Shown here one piece after another: positions 5,219 through 11,896 of a DNA stretch of 11,896 bases. The translations under genes and the position numbers were made by a program. The stretch covers positions 1 to 11,896 of the forward strand of contig JAIMZO010000023.1 of assembly GCA_020054965.1 (NCBI GenBank), given 5' to 3'. Position 1 is the first letter of the stretch. The number at the start of each line of letters is the position of its first letter. The notes under the pieces were generated by a model. It did not search any database and had not been told where the DNA came from. It was given only the letters and a program-made list of their open reading frames with translations. The stretch comes from Spirochaeta sp. (GTDB lineage Bacteria; Spirochaetota; Spirochaetia; Sphaerochaetales; Sphaerochaetaceae).

Positions 5219-7540
5219 TTGAAACATTTGGTATTGGCTGAAAAACCGAGCGTCGGAAGGGAACTCGGACGTGTCTTGCACTGTTGGAAATCGGAGAAAG
5301 GCTACCGCGAAGGGGATGACTATATCGTGACCTGGGCGCTTGGGCACCTGGTGGAGCTTGCCCAACCTGCTGCCTATAGTGACCGCTATAAAAGATGGTC
5401 ACTGAGGGATCTTCCGATGTTGCCCCCGGTCTTGAAGCAGGAAGTGATCGAACAGAGCAAGGAACAGTTTTCCGTGGTCAAGCAACTCATACAACGAAAG
5501 GATGTTGATACTGTGATCATTGCCACTGATGCAGGAAGGGAAGGCGAGTTGGTCGCCCGTTGGATCATGAAACTTGCAGACTACCAAGGACCGGCAAAAA
5601 GGCTCTGGATCAGCAGCCAGACGGAAGGAGCCATCAAGGAAGGATTCAGCAACCTCAAGGATGCAACACTCTATGATGACTTGTATGCAGCGGCGGAGAG
5701 TCGTGCTGCTGCCGACTGGTATATCGGGATGAATGTCACCAGGGCATTGACCTGTCACTATGATGCAAAGCTCTCAGCTGGGCGGGTGCAAACCCCAACC
5801 CTTGCCCTGATGACCCGGAAAGAGGATGAAATTGAGGCATTCAGTGGTCAGTTCTACTGGACACTCAAGGCCGACTTCACTGATTTTACTGCCTCCTATT
5901 ACCCCACTGAGGATTCGATCAGGATCAATGATGAGAAGAGTGCCAAACAGAAAGAGGCAGAGCTTACGGGAAAGACGGGGCAGGTTGTCTCCCTGGAAAC
6001 AGTTGAGCGCACAGAACAACCACCGCTTGCCTATGACCTGACTGAACTGCAACGGGATGCAAACAATCTCCTCGATTTCAGTGCAAAGGAGACCCTCGAC
6101 ACCCTGCAGACCCTTTATGAACAGCACAAGATAGTGACCTATCCAAGGACTGACAGCCGTTATATTACCAGTGATATTGTCTCCACACTGGATAAACGCC
6201 TGCAGGCCATCGATGCAACCCCGTTTGGCAGTCTGGCAAGCTCCTACCGGATACAGGGATATCGTGTAGACCAGGAACGGTTTGTCCAGGATCTGAAGGT
6301 GAGCGACCATCATGCCATCATCCCCACCGAGCAACGTGTTGATCTTGGCAGGCTGAATGCCAGGGAGCGCGCTCTCTGGGAGTTGATCGTCCTGCGTTTC
6401 CTTGAGGTGCTCAGCCCCGATTATACCTACCGGACCACCACCCTGATCGCAGATGTGGAAGGCTCACGGTTCAAGACCCGCCTTACCCTTCCTGTTGAGC
6501 AGGGTTGGAGAGATGTTGCCCGTGTGATCGGCAAGCGCAGTGCCCAGCCTTCGATTACAGAGGAAGAAGAGGCCGGTCCCTTCCTGCTCTCCCTGCAGGA
6601 GGGTGATCCATTGACCATCTCCAGTGTGAAGCTTAGAAGGCTTTCCACTCCGTCCCCTGCCCGGTACACGGAGGCTACATTACTTTCTGCCATGGAACAT
6701 GCAGGACGATTTGTTGAGGATGCAAAACTGAAGAAGCAGCTGGGAGGGGGGCTTGGAACTCCTGCAACCCGTGCAGACATCATCGAGAAATTGATCCAGA
6801 ACCACTATGTGGAACGTCAGGGAAAGGAACTGGTTCCCACTCCCAAGGGAAGGGAGTTGGTTCGTCTTGCTCCTGAGGAACTTCGCTCGCCTGAACTGAC
6901 CGGACTCTGGGAACAACGCCTTGGTGCCATAGCCGATGGAAAGGAGGATAGCCGTCGCTTTCTTGAGGATATCAAGACCCATGCCGTAAAGCTGGTTGAT
7001 GAGGTCATCAAGAGCAGTGAGGTATTCTCCCCGCAGTTTCCCGATGCAAAATCTTGTCCTTTCTGCAAGGGACCCATGATGAAGGTGGTTGATGATATCG
7101 GTCAGAACCACTTTCTTTGTCAGCGGCTTTCTTGTTCCTATGAGGAAATGGAGATCAAGAAAAGGGTCATGGTTCCTGGAAAGGAGAAGCCGGCGAAAGT
7201 AGTGGTGAAGGCAAAGAGTGTGAGTCCTCCAGCTGATGGGACCAAGAAACGTGTAGTACTGAAGAAATCAGCAACCAAGAAACCGGCAATGCAATCATTT
7301 TCCCTGCCTGATGATGACAAGGGGCCCAAGTTCACGTGGGAGACTGTCATCGAGGTCGTTCGACCCAGCAAGTTGGCCTTTCGCGGCCCACGTAGGGAGG
7401 AGCATCAGGAGAGGGGAGGGTGGAAACCTCCTGTACAATCAAAACATATAGTAGAGGATGTGCCGTCCAGTGGTGGAAGCTTTGCTGATTTCCTGAAGGC
7501 CAGTGAAGAACGGAAAAAACGCGATAAGAAAAGGAAATAA
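5219..7540 (+). CDS. topB: DNA topoisomerase III (type IA)
   Basis: A type IA topoisomerase cuts one DNA strand through a phosphotyrosine and passes another strand, decatenating or relaxing DNA. The 773-residue product begins with a TOPRIM domain (KHLVLAEKPSVGRELG with Glu8; ATDAGREGE at about 102-110, the usual TopB variant). Next come LSAGRVQTPTLAL at about 185-197 and the catalytic Tyr308 in VTYPRTDSRY. The GTPATRADIIEKL block lies near 513-525. A single C-terminal zinc-ribbon-like motif has Cys613-x2-Cys616 and Cys634-x4-Cys639. The last 130 residues form a basic, low-complexity tail ending ERKKRDKKRK, probably for DNA contact. The start is TTG at 5219: MKHLVLAEKPS fits family N-termini, GGAGGAG lies 8 bases upstream, and an earlier in-frame TTG at 5168 lies inside the promoter. 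It diverges from the iron-sulfur operon. I see no clear terminator after it. Confidence 0.95.
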   Translation: MKHLVLAEKPSVGRELGRVLHCWKSEKGYREGDDYIVTWALGHLVELAQPAAYSDRYKRWSLRDLPMLPPVLKQEVIEQSKEQFSVVKQLIQRKDVDTVIIATDAGREGELVARWIMKLADYQGPAKRLWISSQTEGAIKEGFSNLKDATLYDDLYAAAESRAAADWYIGMNVTRALTCHYDAKLSAGRVQTPTLALMTRKEDEIEAFSGQFYWTLKADFTDFTASYYPTEDSIRINDEKSAKQKEAELTGKTGQVVSLETVERTEQPPLAYDLTELQRDANNLLDFSAKETLDTLQTLYEQHKIVTYPRTDSRYITSDIVSTLDKRLQAIDATPFGSLASSYRIQGYRVDQERFVQDLKVSDHHAIIPTEQRVDLGRLNARERALWELIVLRFLEVLSPDYTYRTTTLIADVEGSRFKTRLTLPVEQGWRDVARVIGKRSAQPSITEEEEAGPFLLSLQEGDPLTISSVKLRRLSTPSPARYTEATLLSAMEHAGRFVEDAKLKKQLGGGLGTPATRADIIEKLIQNHYVERQGKELVPTPKGRELVRLAPEELRSPELTGLWEQRLGAIADGKEDSRRFLEDIKTHAVKLVDEVIKSSEVFSPQFPDAKSCPFCKGPMMKVVDDIGQNHFLCQRLSCSYEEMEIKKRVMVPGKEKPAKVVVKAKSVSPPADGTKKRVVLKKSATKKPAMQSFSLPDDDKGPKFTWETVIEVVRPSKLAFRGPRREEHQERGGWKPPVQSKHIVEDVPSSGGSFADFLKASEERKKRDKKRK

Positions 7541-7548
7541 GGCAATAT

Positions 7549-7577
7549 TTGTTAAAATAAAAACATTTTGTTAAACT
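7549..7577 (+). promoter_or_regulatory. Possible promoter of the dap-lys operon
   Basis: The 89-base gap before dapB is AT-rich. TTGTTA (7549-7554) and TAAACT (7572-7577) are 17 bases apart. A second pair, TTGTTA (7568-7573) and TAACTT (7591-7596), also has 17-base spacing. The nonamer TTTGTTAAA occurs twice (7548-7556 and 7567-7575), 19 bases apart, which creates both -35 candidates. I see no lysine riboswitch; the gap is too short for one. Confidence 0.4.
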
Positions 7578-7629
7578 ATAGACATATCTGTAACTTTCTG
7601 CTACTCTTCCTGCATCACAGGAGGAGTGT

Positions 7630-8400
7630 ATGCGCGTAGGTATTGTTGGATTTGGGAAAATGGGGAAACTCATCCGCTCTGAAGCCTTGAAGCGGGGGCA
7701 TACGATTGCCGCTGTTATTGACCCGATTTGTCAGGAGAGTGAAGTCACGGCAGATCAGGTCAGTAGCGAACACTTGAGCGAGTGCGAGGTTGTCATCGAT
7801 TTTACCCATCCCTCAGTGGTTGTGGATCATATCATCCTCTATGCGAAGCTCGGCATCCCTGCAGTCATCGGGACAACAGGCTGGTATGACAGGATACCTG
7901 AACTGCAGGAAATCGTAGCGCAGGCTGGTGGTGCCATCATCTATAGCGGAAACTACTCACTGGGAGTGGCGCTCTTCATGCAGGTGGTGAAGGAAGCCTC
8001 CAGGCTCTTTGCCAAAAGCGGTCTCTATGATCCATTCCTGACGGAAATCCATCATGCACAGAAGGCGGACAGTCCTTCCGGTACCGCAGAGATGCTGGGC
8101 TCGTTGGTGTTGGAAAACTATCCAAGCAAACGTTCAGTGGAGAAGGAGACCCTGCACCACAAGAGGGAGGATGAATCCATTCATCTTGCGTCAGTCAGGG
8201 GCGGCTGGGTTCCTGGAACACACACCGTGTATTTTGACAGTCCACAGGACACAATCGAATTGACACATAGAGCCCGCTCGCGGGAAGGTTTTGCCGTGGG
8301 GGCTGTGCAGGCAGCTGCCTGGATCGCATCAGGTCGCAAGGGATTCTTTAGCCTTGATGACATGCTCGAAGATGTATATCTATCAGTGGAGAAGACATAA
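7630..8400 (+). CDS. dapB: 4-hydroxy-tetrahydrodipicolinate reductase (DapB)
   Basis: DapB reduces the DapA product with NAD(P)H to tetrahydrodipicolinate in the cytoplasm, the second committed step to diaminopimelate and lysine. The 256-residue protein starts with the nucleotide-binding GxGxxG loop (VGIVGFGKMGKL, residues 7-12). It has VVIDFTHP at 54-61 and the family's active-site signature EIHHAQKADSPSGTA at 139-153, with His141, His142 and Lys145. A SVRGGWVPGTHTVYF block and THRARSREGFAVGA near the end complete the fold. The ATG has a strong AGGAGGAG ribosome site. It is the first gene of the operon, and its stop codon overlaps the dapA start by one base (TAATG), so translation is coupled. 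Confidence 0.97.
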   Translation: MRVGIVGFGKMGKLIRSEALKRGHTIAAVIDPICQESEVTADQVSSEHLSECEVVIDFTHPSVVVDHIILYAKLGIPAVIGTTGWYDRIPELQEIVAQAGGAIIYSGNYSLGVALFMQVVKEASRLFAKSGLYDPFLTEIHHAQKADSPSGTAEMLGSLVLENYPSKRSVEKETLHHKREDESIHLASVRGGWVPGTHTVYFDSPQDTIELTHRARSREGFAVGAVQAAAWIASGRKGFFSLDDMLEDVYLSVEKT

Positions 8401-9311
8401 TGAGAGACATTAATTTCAAAGGGGTACATACTGCCCTGATCACCCCATTCACCAAGAAGGACAATCTGGACGAGGAACGTCTGGAGGAACTCATCGAAGC
8501 ACAGATCACCAGTGGCGTGAATGGCCTGGTTCCCTGTGGAACAACCGGGGAAAGCCCAACGCTCAGTCACGATGAACATGACCAGATGATCGCAATGACC
8601 GTCAAGTTTGCGAATGGCAGAGTTCCTGTCATTGCTGGTACAGGCTCAAATGCGACCAGTGAGGCAGTGAGGCTTTCAAGGCATGCACAGCAGGTTGGGG
8701 CAGACGCAGTACTCTTGGTCAACCCATATTACAACAAGCCTACCCAGAAAGGGTTGTACTTACATTTCAAGGCAATTGCAGACAGTGTCGACATCCCCTG
8801 TATCCTCTATAATATCAAGGGGAGAACCGGTGTAAACCTTGAGACAGAGACCATAAAGGCACTCAGTGATGCGTGCTCCAACATCGTCGGTGTGAAGGAA
8901 GCCAGCGGAAGCCTCGAGCAGATACGCTCTGTCATCGATGCAACCCATGGCAAGTTCCATGTACTCAGTGGAGATGACAATCTCTCCATTCCCTTGGTGG
9001 AAAGTGGAGGGGATGGTGTTGTATCGGTTGCCTCCAACATCGCCCCCGGATATATTTCAAAGATGATCCACTTGGCCCTCGAGGGGAAGTGGGAGCAGGC
9101 AAGGGAGATGGAAGCGAATCTCAGTGGTTTCTTCAAGGCATGTTTCCTTGAAACCAATCCGATTCCCATCAAGACGGCAATGGCCCGCTATGGTTGGTGC
9201 GAGGAGTCTTTCAGGCTTCCCCTCTGCACCTTTGAACGTGAAGAGAATAGGAATGCCCTCTATGAAGAGCTGGACAAGCTTGAAGCATTGGGTGCAATCA
9301 TAAGGAGATAA
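8400..9311 (+). CDS. dapA: 4-hydroxy-tetrahydrodipicolinate synthase (DapA)
   Basis: DapA condenses pyruvate with aspartate semialdehyde, the first step specific to lysine and diaminopimelate. The 303-residue protein is an aldolase-type TIM barrel of normal length. Visible active-site residues are Thr48-Thr49 in CGTTGESPTL, Tyr137 in LYNIKGRTGVN, Arg142, and the Schiff-base Lys166 in VGVKEASG. The substrate loop reads YNIKGRTG where YNVPGRTG is more common, so Pro is replaced by Lys next to the catalytic tyrosine. Lysine feedback sensitivity cannot be judged by eye. The start overlaps the dapB stop codon by one base, and a GGAG-type site precedes it only weakly (TGGAGAAG), consistent with coupled translation. 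Confidence 0.97.
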   Translation: MRDINFKGVHTALITPFTKKDNLDEERLEELIEAQITSGVNGLVPCGTTGESPTLSHDEHDQMIAMTVKFANGRVPVIAGTGSNATSEAVRLSRHAQQVGADAVLLVNPYYNKPTQKGLYLHFKAIADSVDIPCILYNIKGRTGVNLETETIKALSDACSNIVGVKEASGSLEQIRSVIDATHGKFHVLSGDDNLSIPLVESGGDGVVSVASNIAPGYISKMIHLALEGKWEQAREMEANLSGFFKACFLETNPIPIKTAMARYGWCEESFRLPLCTFEREENRNALYEELDKLEALGAIIRR

Positions 9312-9317
9312 GTGTAC

Positions 9318-10547
9318 ATGGCGACAATCAATACGAACTTCCAGAAGCTGGCGAGCGGATACCTTTTCCCTGAGATAGCCCGCAGGACCAAGGTATGGCA
9401 GGAATCGAACCCGGGAGTCGAGGTACTCCGCCTCGGCATCGGGAACACCACCGAAGCCCTCCCTCCTGCAGTCTGCGATGCAATGAAAGAGAAAATCAAG
9501 AAGCTCTCTGACCGTGCAACCTACTCAGGATATGGGGATGAGCAAGGTGATACAGCTCTTCGGGAAGCCTTGGTTCGTTACTATGGGCGCTATGGTGTGG
9601 AACTCAAGAGCACGGAATTTTTTGTAAGCGACGGAGCCAAGAGTGATGCTGCAAATATCCAGGATCTCTTTTCCTCGGGAAATGTGGTAGCTATCCAGGA
9701 TCCAGCGTATCCGGTGTATGTCGACAGCAATGTCGTTGGGGGAAGGACTGGTCTGTTCAATAAGGAAAAGGGTCTCTACGATGGGTTTGTCTATCTTTCA
9801 AGCACGGAAGAGAATGGGTTCATCCCCAGTCCTCCAGAGCAGAAGGTCGATCTCATCTATCTGTGCAGTCCGAACAATCCTACCGGTGCAGTAGCCACCC
9901 ATGCGCAGCTGAAGGCATTTGTGGACTATGCGATCGAGCATAAGAGCATCATCATCTTCGACAGTGCCTATAGTGAGTATGTTACCGAGGAAGGCTACCC
10001 GAGAAGCATCTATGAGGTGGAAGGGGCAAAGCGTTGCGCCATCGAGATCAACAGTTTCTCCAAGTTCTCCGGTTTTACCGGTGTTCGCTTGGGGTGGACG
10101 ATAGTTCCCGAGGAATTGGAGTGTGAGGATGCTCCCTCCGGTCTCTTGAACTCCATGTGGAACCGCCGGCAGTGTACCTTCTTCAATGGAGCAAGCAATA
10201 TTGCTCAAGCTGGTGGACTTGCCGCATTGGAAGGGGAAGGGTACGACCAGAGCCGCGCCTTGGTGGAGTACTACCTCGAGAACGCCAAAATCATCAGGGA
10301 AGGACTGGAGAAAGTAGGCCTGAGAGTGTATGGTGGTATAAATAGCCCGTACATCTGGGCAAAAACCCCGAATGGTATGGATAGCTGGGAGTTCTTCGAT
10401 ATCCTGCTCGACAAATGCCATGTAGTGGTGACCCCGGGTGGGGGATTCGGGCCGGCGGGTGCAGCATTTGTCCGTGTTTCCTCCTATGGACACCGAGAGA
10501 ATGTAATCAAAGCCATGGCCCAGATAGAGGAGAACTTGCAGGTATGA
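9318..10547 (+). CDS. dapL: LL-diaminopimelate aminotransferase (DapL)
   Basis: DapL, a class I/II PLP aminotransferase, converts tetrahydrodipicolinate and glutamate directly to LL-diaminopimelate, replacing the DapD, DapC and DapE steps. The 409-residue protein has family landmarks. LRLGIGNTTEALPPAV lies near the N-terminus, followed by the YSGYGDEQGDTALREAL block. Next are SPNNPTG with Asn187, FDSAYSEY with Asp215 and Tyr218, and the PLP lysine Lys249 in SFSKFSGFTGVRLGW with Arg257. The ATG at 9318 is preferred over the in-frame GTG at 9312, because the AGGAG site (9303-9307) lies 10 bases from the ATG but only 4 from the GTG. This places the start 6 bases after the dapA stop codon. The stop overlaps lysA as ATGA. 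DapL is known from spirochaetes, chlamydiae, cyanobacteria and plants, among others. Confidence 0.95.
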   Translation: MATINTNFQKLASGYLFPEIARRTKVWQESNPGVEVLRLGIGNTTEALPPAVCDAMKEKIKKLSDRATYSGYGDEQGDTALREALVRYYGRYGVELKSTEFFVSDGAKSDAANIQDLFSSGNVVAIQDPAYPVYVDSNVVGGRTGLFNKEKGLYDGFVYLSSTEENGFIPSPPEQKVDLIYLCSPNNPTGAVATHAQLKAFVDYAIEHKSIIIFDSAYSEYVTEEGYPRSIYEVEGAKRCAIEINSFSKFSGFTGVRLGWTIVPEELECEDAPSGLLNSMWNRRQCTFFNGASNIAQAGGLAALEGEGYDQSRALVEYYLENAKIIREGLEKVGLRVYGGINSPYIWAKTPNGMDSWEFFDILLDKCHVVVTPGGGFGPAGAAFVRVSSYGHRENVIKAMAQIEENLQV

Positions 10548-11809
10548 GTGAGAAAACACTTCCCATGGGGCATGGCGATTTGCTGAAACTTGCCTATCAG
10601 CTTCCCACACCCTTCTATTTATACGACGAGAAGGCAATCGTGGATAATGCCAGACGATTCAACCAGCTCTTTTCATGGGCCCCAGGTTTCCGGAACTACT
10701 TCGCGGTAAAGGCCTGTCCCAATCCCTCCATTCTCAAGCTTCTTGCAAAGGAAGGGTTCGGGGCTGACTGTTCCTCCCTTCCTGAGCTGTTGCTCAGCAA
10801 GGCAAGTGGGATCAGTGCTGAGAGGATCATGTTCACCAGCAATGATACCCCTGAAGAGGAGTTCCGCGCCGCTTATGAGCTTGGAGCCATCATCAATCTT
10901 GACGATATCACCCATATCAAAACACTTGAGAAAGCTATCGGAAAGGTGCCTGAGACCATCTGTTTCCGTTACAACCCTGGAAAAAAACGAACAGGAAATG
11001 CAATCATCGGCAACCCGGTGGAAGCAAAGTACGGCTTGACGGATGAGCAGATAGTCGAGAGCTACCGAATCATGCAAGAGAAGGGTGTCAAGCGTTTTGG
11101 ATTGCATACCATGGTTGCTTCAAACGAGCTTGATGGTTCCTATATTGTCGAGACGGCCAGGATGCTCTTCGGCCTGGCGGTGAGAATCAAGAAGGAAACA
11201 GGAATCGCCATTGGATTCATCGATATGGGTGGAGGCATCGGTATCCCCTACCGTCCTGATCAGGATGCAATGGATTTGCAGATGGTCAGTGATGGGATGA
11301 AGGCCCTCTACGATGAGATCATTGTACCTGCTGGTCTTGATCCTTTGCAGATTGTCTTTGAGTGCGGAAGGGTGATCACCGGTCCGTATGGATACCTGGT
11401 GAGCAAGGTGTTGCATGTCACCAAGAAGTACAAGGACTATGTCGGACTCGATGCCTCCATGGCTGACTTGATGAGGCCGGCACTCTATGGTGCATACCAT
11501 CATATCACTGTTGTTGGCAAGGATAGGAAGAACCATGACCATCTCTATGATGTAACAGGCAGTCTCTGTGAGAACAACGACAAGTTTGCCATCGACAGAC
11601 CGCTACCCAAGGTTGAGCCTGGGGATGTCTTGGTGTTGCATGATGCAGGAGCACACGGACACAGCATGGGATTCAACTACAATGCCAAGCTGCGCAGCGC
11701 TGAATATCTGCTCAAGAGAGACGGGTCGGTGAAGATGATCAGGAGGGCACAAACCTATGATGACTATGTGGCAACCCTTCGCTTCGAAGGGGCTCTTGTG
11801 GAGGTCTAA
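10544..11809 (+). CDS. lysA: Diaminopimelate decarboxylase (LysA)
   Basis: LysA decarboxylates meso-diaminopimelate to L-lysine with PLP, the last step of the pathway. The 421-residue protein is a fold-type III decarboxylase: an alanine-racemase-like barrel with a C-terminal beta domain. Visible are Lys56 in YFAVKACPNP (PLP Schiff base), the phosphate-binding IDMGGGIGIPY at about 226-236, ECGR at 273-276, CENND with Cys342 and Glu343, and GFNYN with Tyr379. The motif usually written HxHIGS reads HTMVAS (188-193), so the ring-stacking His is replaced by Met. I believe this is a known sub-branch, but specificity should be checked. The ATG at 10544 overlaps the dapL stop codon (ATGA); an upstream in-frame extension lies inside dapL and is rejected. 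Confidence 0.94.
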   Translation: MSEKTLPMGHGDLLKLAYQLPTPFYLYDEKAIVDNARRFNQLFSWAPGFRNYFAVKACPNPSILKLLAKEGFGADCSSLPELLLSKASGISAERIMFTSNDTPEEEFRAAYELGAIINLDDITHIKTLEKAIGKVPETICFRYNPGKKRTGNAIIGNPVEAKYGLTDEQIVESYRIMQEKGVKRFGLHTMVASNELDGSYIVETARMLFGLAVRIKKETGIAIGFIDMGGGIGIPYRPDQDAMDLQMVSDGMKALYDEIIVPAGLDPLQIVFECGRVITGPYGYLVSKVLHVTKKYKDYVGLDASMADLMRPALYGAYHHITVVGKDRKNHDHLYDVTGSLCENNDKFAIDRPLPKVEPGDVLVLHDAGAHGHSMGFNYNAKLRSAEYLLKRDGSVKMIRRAQTYDDYVATLRFEGALVEV

Positions 11810-11896
11810 TGCATTCATTCAACATACGGGTGTATTACAGCGATACTGATTGTGGTGGCATCGTCTACCACGCTCGGTATCTTGATTTTGCAGAAC
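11809..11896 (+). CDS. YbgC-like acyl-CoA thioesterase, 3' end outside the window
   Basis: Only the first 29 residues are seen: MHSFNIRVYYSDTDCGGIVY followed by HARYLDFAE. This is the start of the hotdog-fold YbgC / 4-hydroxybenzoyl-CoA thioesterase family. The Asp of the DTDxGGIVYH motif is the catalytic residue in relatives. YbgC-type enzymes hydrolyse short acyl-CoA thioesters and are often tied to the Tol-Pal envelope system. Here the gene instead follows lysA, with a one-base TAATG overlap and a GGAGG site 5 bases before the ATG, so it is co-transcribed with the lysine genes. The substrate cannot be told from this fragment. Confidence 0.85.
   Translation, partial: MHSFNIRVYYSDTDCGGIVYHARYLDFAE

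Noticed and set aside
5774..6334. Open frame of 186 codons on the - strand
   Set aside because: It is a shadow of topB in a region of well-conserved topoisomerase coding sequence.
7541..7629. Lysine riboswitch or topB terminator before dapB
   Set aside because: The gap is only 89 bases. It holds no stable hairpin and is far too short for a lysine riboswitch, so only promoter-like sequence is supported.
9798..10637. Open frame of 279 codons on the - strand
   Set aside because: It is the antisense shadow of dapL and the start of lysA. The product has no family features.

Overview
The window reads as a chromosomal stretch of housekeeping and metabolic genes from a free-living, probably anaerobic bacterium. 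I favour a spirochaete (Spirochaetota, perhaps Sphaerochaeta-like). The clues are the diaminopimelate-aminotransferase (DapL) route to lysine, an ammonium transporter fused to a P-II domain, several small ferredoxins and a moderate base composition. This placement is an inference from gene content only. I see no RNA gene, mobile element, CRISPR array or phage gene, and no gene-free gap over about 200 bases.

Layout. Positions 1-782 (+) hold the 3' part of an ammonium transporter with a C-terminal P-II domain, followed by a hairpin terminator that also faces the convergent gene. Positions 3785-855 (-) form a compact run: a multipass membrane protein of unknown function, xseA, xseB and purU. xseA carries an in-frame TAA codon that splits it exactly between its DNA-binding and catalytic domains. 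Positions 4020-3853 (-) encode a 55-residue 2[4Fe-4S] ferredoxin with its own promoter and terminator. Positions 5042-4222 (-) hold a two-gene iron-sulfur module: a small ferredoxin-like protein and a NapH-like membrane protein. Its putative promoter is overlapped by a perfect 16-base palindrome that looks like an operator.

Positions 5219-7540 (+) encode a type IA topoisomerase (topoisomerase III) starting at TTG. From 7630 to the window end (+) runs a tightly packed operon: dapB, dapA, dapL, lysA and the start of a YbgC-like thioesterase. Most junctions overlap by 1-4 bases (TAATG or ATGA).

How the genes work together. DapA makes the dihydrodipicolinate precursor and DapB reduces it to tetrahydrodipicolinate. 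DapL transaminates this directly to LL-diaminopimelate, and LysA decarboxylates meso-diaminopimelate to lysine. The epimerase DapF is not in the window. The ferredoxins and the NapH-like protein suggest low-potential electron transfer, but no partner enzyme is visible here.

The points most worth following up are the interrupted xseA, the iron-sulfur module with its operator-like palindrome and irregular cysteine motif, and the P-II domain that lacks the uridylylated tyrosine.
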